Made by a program: the position numbers and the translations under genes. DNA of 64,000 nt from Oscillospiraceae bacterium (lineage in GTDB: Bacteria; Bacillota; Clostridia; Oscillospirales; Oscillospiraceae). This document shows positions 47,656 to 53,724 of the stretch, in pieces. Every line of letters begins with the position of its first letter. Positions within the stretch are counted from its first letter, which is position 1. The DNA lies in contig CACXJE010000016.1 in the NCBI GenBank assembly GCA_902767915.1, forward strand, positions 1 to 64,000, read 5' to 3'. Under the pieces are notes generated by a model. That model was not told where the DNA came from and did no database searches. It saw only the letters and a program-made list of their open reading frames with translations.

Positions 47656-48716
47656 ATAAGAAAAACGACGGGCCTGTCGGCGGGCGGAAACGGTTCCTGT
47701 GGAGCCTGCTTTCGCTGGCCATCGCAGCCCTTTCCGTCTGGGCGGTAACGAGCCAGGCGAAGGGATTTTCGCCCAAGAATTTTTCTGAATACATCGACCA
47801 GAACAATCCCTGGTGGCTGGCAGCCGCCGCGGTGACCATGCTGGCCTATATCGTGCTCAACGCCATGATGGTGGACTGTCTGCTGAAGGGCTTCGGGTTC
47901 CGTCAGAGCTTCCCGAAGAATATCTCCTACGCTGCGGCGGACATCTACTTTTCCGCAATCACTCCCTCCGGCACCGGCGGCCAGCCGGTGGAGGGCTATC
48001 TGATGGTGAAGGACGGCATCCCCGGGGTGATTTCCACCGTGGTGATGATCACAAATCTCCTGTTCTACACCATGGCCATCGTCCTGCTGGGGGCCCTGGG
48101 GCTGATCCTTCGCCCCAGCTCCTTCCTGCGATTCGGGGTTTTCTCCCGGATCCTGATCGTCATCGGCATTTTGATCCAGCTGACCCTGTCCACGTTCTAC
48201 GCCCTGCTGCTCTGGAAAAAGCGGCTGATGCGCCATATTTGCGACTGGTTTTTGCGGGTGCTGGCCAAGCTGCACATGATCCATAACCTGGAAAAGAAGC
48301 AGGAGAAGCTCTACGCCACCATGGAACGGTACGGCGAGGCCACCGAGCTGCTCAAGGGCAAACGGAAGCTGATGGCCCGGGGGCTGATTCTGAACGTGCT
48401 CCACCGGGCCTGCCAGATCCTGGTGACGGTGTTCTGCTTCCTGGCCGGCGGCGGCTCCTGGAAAATGGTGCCGGACCTGTTTGCCATGCAGAGCAACGTG
48501 GTGCTGGGGGCCTACTGCATCCCGATTCCGGGCTCCATGGGCGTCACCGACTATATGATGCTGGACGGCTTCTCCTCCATGGGCATGACTGAGGCCCGCT
48601 GCGCCAACCTGGAGCTGCTGTCCCGTGGCCTGTCCTTCTATATCTGCATTCTGCTCTGCGGCATCATCGTGCTGATGAAATATGCTATCATCCGATTCAG
48701 GAGAGAGAAAAAATGA
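47652..48716 (+). CDS. Lysylphosphatidylglycerol synthase TM-region / flippase-like protein
   Basis: 354 aa, about eight membrane helices, matching the MprF/AglD transmembrane domain (UPF0104). Seen: SAITPSGTGGQPVEGYLMVKDG and a C-terminal PIPGSMGVTDYMMLDGF, both family signatures. The catalytic aminoacyl-transferase half of MprF is absent, so this is the flippase-like part alone. ATG 47652 overlaps the PAP2 stop (ATGA) with AAGGAG upstream. Confidence 0.88.
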   Translation: MNKKNDGPVGGRKRFLWSLLSLAIAALSVWAVTSQAKGFSPKNFSEYIDQNNPWWLAAAAVTMLAYIVLNAMMVDCLLKGFGFRQSFPKNISYAAADIYFSAITPSGTGGQPVEGYLMVKDGIPGVISTVVMITNLLFYTMAIVLLGALGLILRPSSFLRFGVFSRILIVIGILIQLTLSTFYALLLWKKRLMRHICDWFLRVLAKLHMIHNLEKKQEKLYATMERYGEATELLKGKRKLMARGLILNVLHRACQILVTVFCFLAGGGSWKMVPDLFAMQSNVVLGAYCIPIPGSMGVTDYMMLDGFSSMGMTEARCANLELLSRGLSFYICILLCGIIVLMKYAIIRFRREKK

Positions 48717-49381
48717 TCGGCTTTTTTGATTATACGGTCATCCTGACCTATCTTTCCCTGCTTTCCGCAGGCCTGGGCGTGCTGGTCTCCCTCCACGGAG
48801 ACGGGCATCCCTACTGGGGCGTTGCCTTCCTGCTGATCAGCGGCCTGTGCGACGCCTTCGACGGAAAGGTGGCCCGGGTCAAAAAGGACCGGACCGAGGA
48901 ACAGATGAAATTCGGAATTCAGATCGATTCTCTGTCGGACCTGGTGGCCTTCGGGGTGCTGCCGGTCTGTATCGGCATGGCCATGCTGCGACGGTCGACC
49001 CTGCTGACGGAGCAGAAGGTGATTGCCTGGACGCTGGCCGGCGTGATGCTGCTGTATCTGCTGGCAGCCATGATCCGGCTGGCCTATTTCAACGTCATGG
49101 AAGAGGAGCGGCAGAAGAAGGAAAAGGGAGTCCGCAGAGTCTACATCGGCCTGCCGGTCACCTCTGCCGCCCTGATTTTCCCCACGGTGCTGCTGTTCCA
49201 GTTCATTCTGAAGAACGTGGACATCACCCCGATCTATTTCGGCGTTGCTCTGCTTTGCGGCGTGCTGTTTCTGTCCAGGATCAGCATCGGCAAGCCCAGC
49301 CTCAAGGGCATCCTGGTCATGGTAGCCCTGGGGACGGTGGAATTTCTGATTATGACGCTGCTGCATTTTATGAACCGATAA
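48713..49381 (+). CDS. pssA: CDP-diacylglycerol-serine O-phosphatidyltransferase
   Basis: Makes phosphatidylserine from CDP-diacylglycerol; 222 aa. The CDP-alcohol motif is intact: SGLCDAFDGKVARVKK, then FGIQIDSLSDLVAFG. The SDLV and YFNV segments are typical of PssA. ATG 48713 overlaps the upstream stop by four bases. Together with psd it makes phosphatidylethanolamine. Confidence 0.9.
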   Translation: MIGFFDYTVILTYLSLLSAGLGVLVSLHGDGHPYWGVAFLLISGLCDAFDGKVARVKKDRTEEQMKFGIQIDSLSDLVAFGVLPVCIGMAMLRRSTLLTEQKVIAWTLAGVMLLYLLAAMIRLAYFNVMEEERQKKEKGVRRVYIGLPVTSAALIFPTVLLFQFILKNVDITPIYFGVALLCGVLFLSRISIGKPSLKGILVMVALGTVEFLIMTLLHFMNR

Positions 49382-49388
49382 CCCATCC

Positions 49389-49412
49389 GGCGCAGGGCGG
49401 AAGCCCTGCGCC
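49389..49412 (+). other. Intra-operon hairpin between pssA and psd
   Basis: GGCGCAGGGC, GGAA, GCCCTGCGCC without a T-run. It may protect or attenuate the transcript. Confidence 0.5.
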
Positions 49413-49454
49413 TGCTGTATTATACGAATACTTGACCGGAAGGGAGGTGCCGTC

Positions 49455-50321
49455 GTGGCCCAACAGGAACGAGTCCTGCGTTTTTTATACCATACTGTCC
49501 CGGGGCGGATGCTGCTGCGCCCCTTGACGAGCCGGGGCCTCTCTGCCCTGGCTGGCCGTTTTTTGGATACCCCGCTGTCCAAGCCCCTGATCAAGCCCTT
49601 CCTCCGGGCAGGGAAGATCGACCTGGGGGACTATCTGCCGGAGGACTACCGCTGCTTCAACGACTGCTTTACCCGGCGGATCCGCCCGGAGCTGCGGCCC
49701 ATTCCGGCGGAGGAAGCGGCGCTGATTTCACCCTGTGACGGCCGGCTGACGGCGTACCCCATCACGGGAGATACGGTGCTGCCCATCAAGCAGAGCCGCT
49801 ACACGATCTCGGGCCTTCTGGGCAGCGAGAAGCTGGCCCGCCCCTTCCGGGACGGGCTGTGTCTGGTGTTCCGGCTCTGTGTGGACGATTACCACCGCTA
49901 TTGCTGCTTTGACAGCGGCACTAAGAGCGCCAATATCTTCCTGCCCGGGAAGCTCCATACGGTCCGGCCGGTAGCCCTGGCTGCAGGCCCGGTGTTCACC
50001 GAGAACTGCCGGGAATTCACCCTGATGAAGACCGAGCATTTCGGCCTGGCCGCCCAGATCGAGGTGGGGGCCCTGCTGGTGGGAAAGATCGAGAACTACC
50101 GGGGAGCAGGACCCATGACCCGAGGCCAGGAAAAGGGCCGCTTTCTCTACGGCGGCAGCACGGTTGTCCTGCTGCTGCGGAAGGGTGCGGCCACCCTCCG
50201 CCCTGACCTTCTTGCCGCGTCCGAAACAGGTGCGGAGACCCGGGTCCGGATGGGCGAACAGATCGGCTGGGCGGCGGGCTTTGGCCCGGAGGCCGGAAAG
50301 GAGACCCAATGCGCAGTATAA
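49455..50321 (+). CDS. psd: Phosphatidylserine decarboxylase proenzyme
   Basis: Pyruvoyl enzyme converting phosphatidylserine to phosphatidylethanolamine; 288 aa. The self-cleavage site is the GGST in GRFLYGGSTVVLLL (LGST in enterobacteria). CVDDYHRYCCFDSG contains the catalytic His, and SPCDGRLTAYP the acidic partner. The start is GTG 49455 with GGGAGGTG. Its end overlaps rlmH by 13 bp. Confidence 0.93.
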   Translation: MAQQERVLRFLYHTVPGRMLLRPLTSRGLSALAGRFLDTPLSKPLIKPFLRAGKIDLGDYLPEDYRCFNDCFTRRIRPELRPIPAEEAALISPCDGRLTAYPITGDTVLPIKQSRYTISGLLGSEKLARPFRDGLCLVFRLCVDDYHRYCCFDSGTKSANIFLPGKLHTVRPVALAAGPVFTENCREFTLMKTEHFGLAAQIEVGALLVGKIENYRGAGPMTRGQEKGRFLYGGSTVVLLLRKGAATLRPDLLAASETGAETRVRMGEQIGWAAGFGPEAGKETQCAV

Positions 50322-50791
50322 CGGTTCTCGCCATGGGGAAGCTCAAGGAAAAATTCTATATCCAGGCGGTGGAGGAATATACCAAGCGCCTGTCCGGCTA
50401 TTGCAGGTTTCAATTGACAGAGCTGCCGGAGTACCGGCTGCCGGAGGATCCCTCTCCCGCCCAGATCGCCGAGGGACTGGCCAGGGAGGCCCAGCTGATC
50501 CGGGAAAAGCTCCCCAAGGGAGCCTGGCTCTGTGTCCTGACTCCCGAGGGGAGGAAGCTGTCCTCAGAGGGGCTGGCGGAGACCCTGGACCGGGTGCAGC
50601 TCAGCGGGAAATCCCATCTCTGTTTTCTGCTGGGCTCCTCCTTCGGCCTGGATCCTTCCGTGAAGGCCCAGGCGGATCTGCGGCTGTCCTTCTCCGATAT
50701 GACCTTTCCGCATCACCTGGCCCGGGTCATGCTGCTGGAGCAGCTATACCGGGCCCAGAGCATCCTGGCCGGCAGCAAATATCATAAGTGA
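50309..50791 (+). CDS. rlmH: 23S rRNA pseudouridine-1915 N3-methyltransferase
   Basis: SPOUT methyltransferase, 160 aa, methylating pseudouridine 1915 in helix 69. Typical N-terminus (ITVLAMGKLKEKFYIQAVEEYTKRL), the SAM knot FLLGSSFGLDP, and the C-terminal FPHHLARVMLLEQLYRAQSILAGSKYHK, diagnostic of RlmH. ATG 50309 has AAAGGAG upstream and overlaps psd by 13 bp. Confidence 0.97.
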   Translation: MRSITVLAMGKLKEKFYIQAVEEYTKRLSGYCRFQLTELPEYRLPEDPSPAQIAEGLAREAQLIREKLPKGAWLCVLTPEGRKLSSEGLAETLDRVQLSGKSHLCFLLGSSFGLDPSVKAQADLRLSFSDMTFPHHLARVMLLEQLYRAQSILAGSKYHK

Positions 50792-50834
50792 AGCGCTTTG
50801 CCTGCAGGGGAAATCGTCCGGCTTTGCGAAGCGG

Positions 50835-51689
50835 CTATACGGTTCCCTCCACGGTCAGCACAGTCTCGCCGGGGGCGACCATCCAGTCCCCGGTGTCCTT
50901 CGCCTGGGAGAAGGTGGCAGCCGGGACGGTGATCCGGCCCGCAACGGTCTGGAAGGCCCCGGTGGTCTGGTTGTAGGTGTAGTCGGTGCCGACGAGCAGG
51001 GGCTGACCGTCCAGGGTGACGGTGATATCCCGGAGGATGGGGTCGAACTGGTCGGTGACGGTGATCCCGGCCTCGGTGCCGGCGGGCTGATTGCCCCGGT
51101 TCTGAATGTCGAAGGTATAGGTCAGCTGGCCGTTTTCCGACACCGTGGCAGGGAAGAGGCCCTTGACGATGGAAAGCTCCGCCTGTTCTACTACGGTGAC
51201 CGTAGCGGAGGCCTCCAGGGGGCTGGTAATGAGGGCGCCGGTCAGCACCGCGGTGTTGGTGATGCAGCCGTCTGCAAGCAGGGGCGCGGCATCCGTGACC
51301 ACCGCCTCATAGGCGATCAGAGCGTTCCCGCCGGCGGGGACGCTGAGGCCGGTGACGACCAGAGGCGCACCGGGGGTGAGGGCAGGCGCCGTCTGCGGCA
51401 GTCCGTTGATGAAGAAGCGCAGGGAATCCTCCACATACTGCAGGGGATAGGCGGTCTGGCTTCCGATCGCATAGCCGCCCAAATCGTCGGTGAGGGTGAG
51501 ATTCTCGTAGGACGTGCTGCCGTCGTTGACCAGAGAGACCAGATAGGTGATCACGTCACCGGCCGCGTAGCTGTCGTCGGTGGGGGTTTTGGTCATGGAC
51601 AGGGGACAGACCATCTGCCCGGTGACAATGTTGGAGTTGACGGAAAGACCGTTGTAGGAGAGGGTTGCCTGGTTGGTAAAGGTTGCCAT
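50835..51689 (-). CDS. DUF11-repeat protein without signal peptide
   Basis: 284 aa. Start ATG 51689 (MATFTNQATLSYNGLSVNSN) with GAAGGAGG upstream. Two or more DUF11 (conserved-repeat beta sandwich) domains: MTKTPTDDSYAAGDVITYLV with LVNDGSTSYENLTLTDDLGG, and LSIVKGLFPATVSENGQLTY with IQNRGNQPAGTEAGITVTD. No signal peptide, sorting motif or membrane segment is seen, although DUF11 proteins are usually surface proteins. Release at mother-cell lysis onto the spore surface is one possibility, unproven. Divergent from the riboswitch gene. Confidence 0.78.
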   Translation of the reverse strand: MATFTNQATLSYNGLSVNSNIVTGQMVCPLSMTKTPTDDSYAAGDVITYLVSLVNDGSTSYENLTLTDDLGGYAIGSQTAYPLQYVEDSLRFFINGLPQTAPALTPGAPLVVTGLSVPAGGNALIAYEAVVTDAAPLLADGCITNTAVLTGALITSPLEASATVTVVEQAELSIVKGLFPATVSENGQLTYTFDIQNRGNQPAGTEAGITVTDQFDPILRDITVTLDGQPLLVGTDYTYNQTTGAFQTVAGRITVPAATFSQAKDTGDWMVAPGETVLTVEGTV

Positions 51690-51793
51690 TTCGGTACCTC
51701 CTTCAAAAATACTGCGCGGGCCCGCGCCTTCCATACTATGCGAAGACCGTCGAACCGGGGCCCCATCCGTCGAAAAATATTTTTCCCAGGTAC

Positions 51794-51821
51794 TTGACAA
51801 CCGGGGGAAAGATGGTATAAT
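51794..51821 (+). promoter_or_regulatory. Promoter of the riboswitch-SPFH unit
   Basis: TTGACA, 16 bp, TATAAT. Transcription should begin about 51828, just before the aptamer. Confidence 0.8.
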
Positions 51822-51844
51822 CATTCCACAAAGTTCATATTGCT

Positions 51845-51936
51845 CTTGAGGGAGTAGTACCGCGGCCGGGAGTCGCGGAGGTGGTTCGTCATCACGCAGA
51901 GCAATCTGCCGGGCCGCCTTGAAATGCGAGACTCAT
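51845..51936 (+). ncRNA. yybP-ykoY (Mn2+) riboswitch aptamer
   Basis: P1 TGAG/CTCA (51847-51850 with 51932-51935) encloses the conserved GGAGTAG on the 5' side and GAGA on the 3' side, the positions of GGGAGTAG and AAGA in the class. P2 is CCGCG/CGCGG. P3 AGGTGG pairs with CCGCCT. The second conserved loop is CGTCATCACG, P4 CAGA-GCAA-TCTG, followed by CCGGGC. Every conserved block of the class is present in order. The class senses Mn2+ and normally turns expression on. Confidence 0.85.
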
Positions 51937-51967
51937 GTTCAGGCGGGCGCCTGTGCATGAGTTTTTT
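51930..51967 (+). terminator. Riboswitch-controlled terminator
   Basis: ACTCATG, 18-nt loop containing CAGGCG/CGCCTG, CATGAGT, TTTTTT. The left arm reuses CTCA of aptamer stem P1, so a formed P1 (Mn2+ bound) should prevent termination. Confidence 0.8.
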
Positions 51968-51992
51968 GTTTACAGAAGAAAGGAGAAACACA

Positions 51993-52922
51993 ATGATCTA
52001 CGTCATCTTTGCCGCAATGGTTCTGTTCGCAGCCCTGATCGCCCGGGCCACCCTCAAAAACAAGGAGAAGAAGGGCCTGGCAAACCTGGTCACCGTGGTG
52101 GGGGCCCTGTTCTGCGCCGGCATTCTGCTGCTGTCCTGCTTTGAGACGGTGCCCACCGGCCATACCGGCGTAGTGACCACCTTCGGCCGGGTGGAGAACA
52201 CCACCCTGGATTCCGGCGTCCACTTCAAGCTCCCCTGGCAGAAGGTTGTCAAGATGGACAACCGGGTCCAGAAGCAAACCGTCACCATGCCCTGCTTCTC
52301 CTCTGATATCCAGGAGGTGAACATGGTCTACACCCTGAACTACCAGATCAAAAAGAGCGACGCCCAGAACATCTACCGCACCATCGGCGAGAGCTACTAT
52401 CAGACCGTGGTGCAGCCCTGCATCGCAGAGTCTGTCAAGGTAGCCACCGCCCAGTACACTGCCGAGCAGCTGGTGGGCTCCCGCAGCGAGCTGGCCGAAA
52501 AGATCGAGGCGGATCTGACCCAGAAGCTCCTGGCCTACAATATTGAGCTGGTCAGCACCTCCATTGAGAACATGGACTTCACCGACGCCTTCACCGACGC
52601 GGTGGAGGCAAAGCAGGTGGCCCAGCAGAACAAGCTGCGGGCCGAAACCGAGGCCGAGCAGAAGGTGGTGGAGGCCAAGGCAGCCGCCGAGGTCCGGAAG
52701 GTGAACGCAGACGCGGAGGCCTATGAGGTTCGCGCCAAGGCCGAGGCGGAGGCGGAGGCCAACCGTCTGATCTCCGAGTCCCTGACCCAGAGCCTGATCG
52801 ACTACACCTACGCCCAGGCCTGGAACGGCAAGCTGCCCACGGTCATGACCGGCGATGGCAGCTCCATGGTCCCCGTGCTGGACGTGAACGAAATCCTGCC
52901 CGACGAGGGCGACAACGAATAA
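51993..52922 (+). CDS. SPFH/Band-7 (prohibitin-like) membrane protein
   Basis: 309 aa. N-terminal hydrophobic segments (about 2-17 and 31-47), then the SPFH domain (VPTGHTGVVTTFGRVENTTL, PWQKVVKMDNRVQKQTV), a long Glu/Ala coiled coil (about 210-265) and an acidic tail. It resembles prohibitin-family scaffolds that form ring or cage oligomers in membranes and often associate with proteases. ATG 51993 with AAAGGAG lies 26 nt after the riboswitch terminator. No NfeD partner or protease gene is adjacent. Confidence 0.9.
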   Translation: MIYVIFAAMVLFAALIARATLKNKEKKGLANLVTVVGALFCAGILLLSCFETVPTGHTGVVTTFGRVENTTLDSGVHFKLPWQKVVKMDNRVQKQTVTMPCFSSDIQEVNMVYTLNYQIKKSDAQNIYRTIGESYYQTVVQPCIAESVKVATAQYTAEQLVGSRSELAEKIEADLTQKLLAYNIELVSTSIENMDFTDAFTDAVEAKQVAQQNKLRAETEAEQKVVEAKAAAEVRKVNADAEAYEVRAKAEAEAEANRLISESLTQSLIDYTYAQAWNGKLPTVMTGDGSSMVPVLDVNEILPDEGDNE

Positions 52923-52973
52923 GCCCTCCAAACCCCGCAGCGGCGCAGGCCGTGCGCCCACATACCCATACAA

Positions 52974-53010
52974 AAAGCCGCGCCGGAGCATCTTGCTCCG
53001 GCGCGGTTTG
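52974..53010. terminator. Bidirectional terminator after the SPFH gene
   Basis: AAGCCGCGCCGGAGCA, TCT, TGCTCCGGCGCGGTTT between convergent stop codons. Confidence 0.85.
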
Positions 53011-53022
53011 TGCCTTTTGCGG

Positions 53023-53703
53023 TTAGTGCGCGGCTGTTTCATCGGTCAGCAGGCCGTCTCGCATGCGGTAGACGAAGTCCGCCTTTGCCGCGATCTCCAG
53101 ATCGTGGGTCACCACGATGACGCAATAGCCGTCCTCATGGGCCAGCTTCAGCAGCAGGTCGATGATCCGCTCGCTGTTCTCCGCATCCAGGTTGCCGGTG
53201 GGCTCGTCCCCCAGGAGGAGCTTCGACTCCATGCTGATGGCCCGGGCGATGGCAACCCGCTGCTGCTCTCCGCCGGAAAGCATACCAGGGAAGCGATTCC
53301 GAACCGTGTCCGGCAGGTCCACCCGCCGGAGGAGCTCCGCCGCCCGCTGCCTTGCGGCCCTGCCGCCCTTGCCCCGCAGCTCCATGGGGTAGGTGATGTT
53401 CTCCTCCACCGTGAGCAGCGGCAGCAGACGATAGGACTGGTAGATCACAGCGGCGTTCTCCCGGCGGTAGCGGTTCAGATCCAGAGAGCCGGTGGATTTC
53501 CCCTGAAAGCAGATCTCCCCCTCGGTGGGCAGCAGCAGACCGGCCATCAGGGACAGAAGGGTGCTCTTGCCGGAGCCGGATTTGCCGATCAGGGCATAGA
53601 ATTTCCCTGCCTCGAAGGCGCAGCTGATCCCCTTCAGCACCTCAACGCTCTGATATTTGGAATCATAGCGGAAGCGGACGTTTTTTACCTCTAAAATCGC
53701 CAA
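53023..53703 (-). CDS. ABC transporter ATP-binding protein (MacB/LolD type)
   Basis: 226 aa. Walker A IGKSGSGKSTLLSLMAG, Q-loop in YRRENAAVIYQSYRL, signature LSGGEQQRVAIARA, Walker B LLLGDEPTGNLDAENSE, H-loop IVVTHDLEI. It follows the large FtsX-like permease by 21 bp and forms a MacB-type mechanotransmission or export system with it. The substrate is unknown; antimicrobial peptide resistance or lipoprotein-related export are typical for the type. Confidence 0.93.
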   Translation of the reverse strand: MAILEVKNVRFRYDSKYQSVEVLKGISCAFEAGKFYALIGKSGSGKSTLLSLMAGLLLPTEGEICFQGKSTGSLDLNRYRRENAAVIYQSYRLLPLLTVEENITYPMELRGKGGRAARQRAAELLRRVDLPDTVRNRFPGMLSGGEQQRVAIARAISMESKLLLGDEPTGNLDAENSERIIDLLLKLAHEDGYCVIVVTHDLEIAAKADFVYRMRDGLLTDETAAH

Positions 53704-53724
53704 GTCGATTTACCCCTTTCTGGA

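Noticed and set aside
51850..51870. T-box-like motif (GTAGTACCGCGG resembles GGTGGTACCGCG)
   Set aside because: No specifier-loop stem or T-box antiterminator bulge is seen, the downstream gene is not tRNA-related, and all surrounding bases fit yybP-ykoY.
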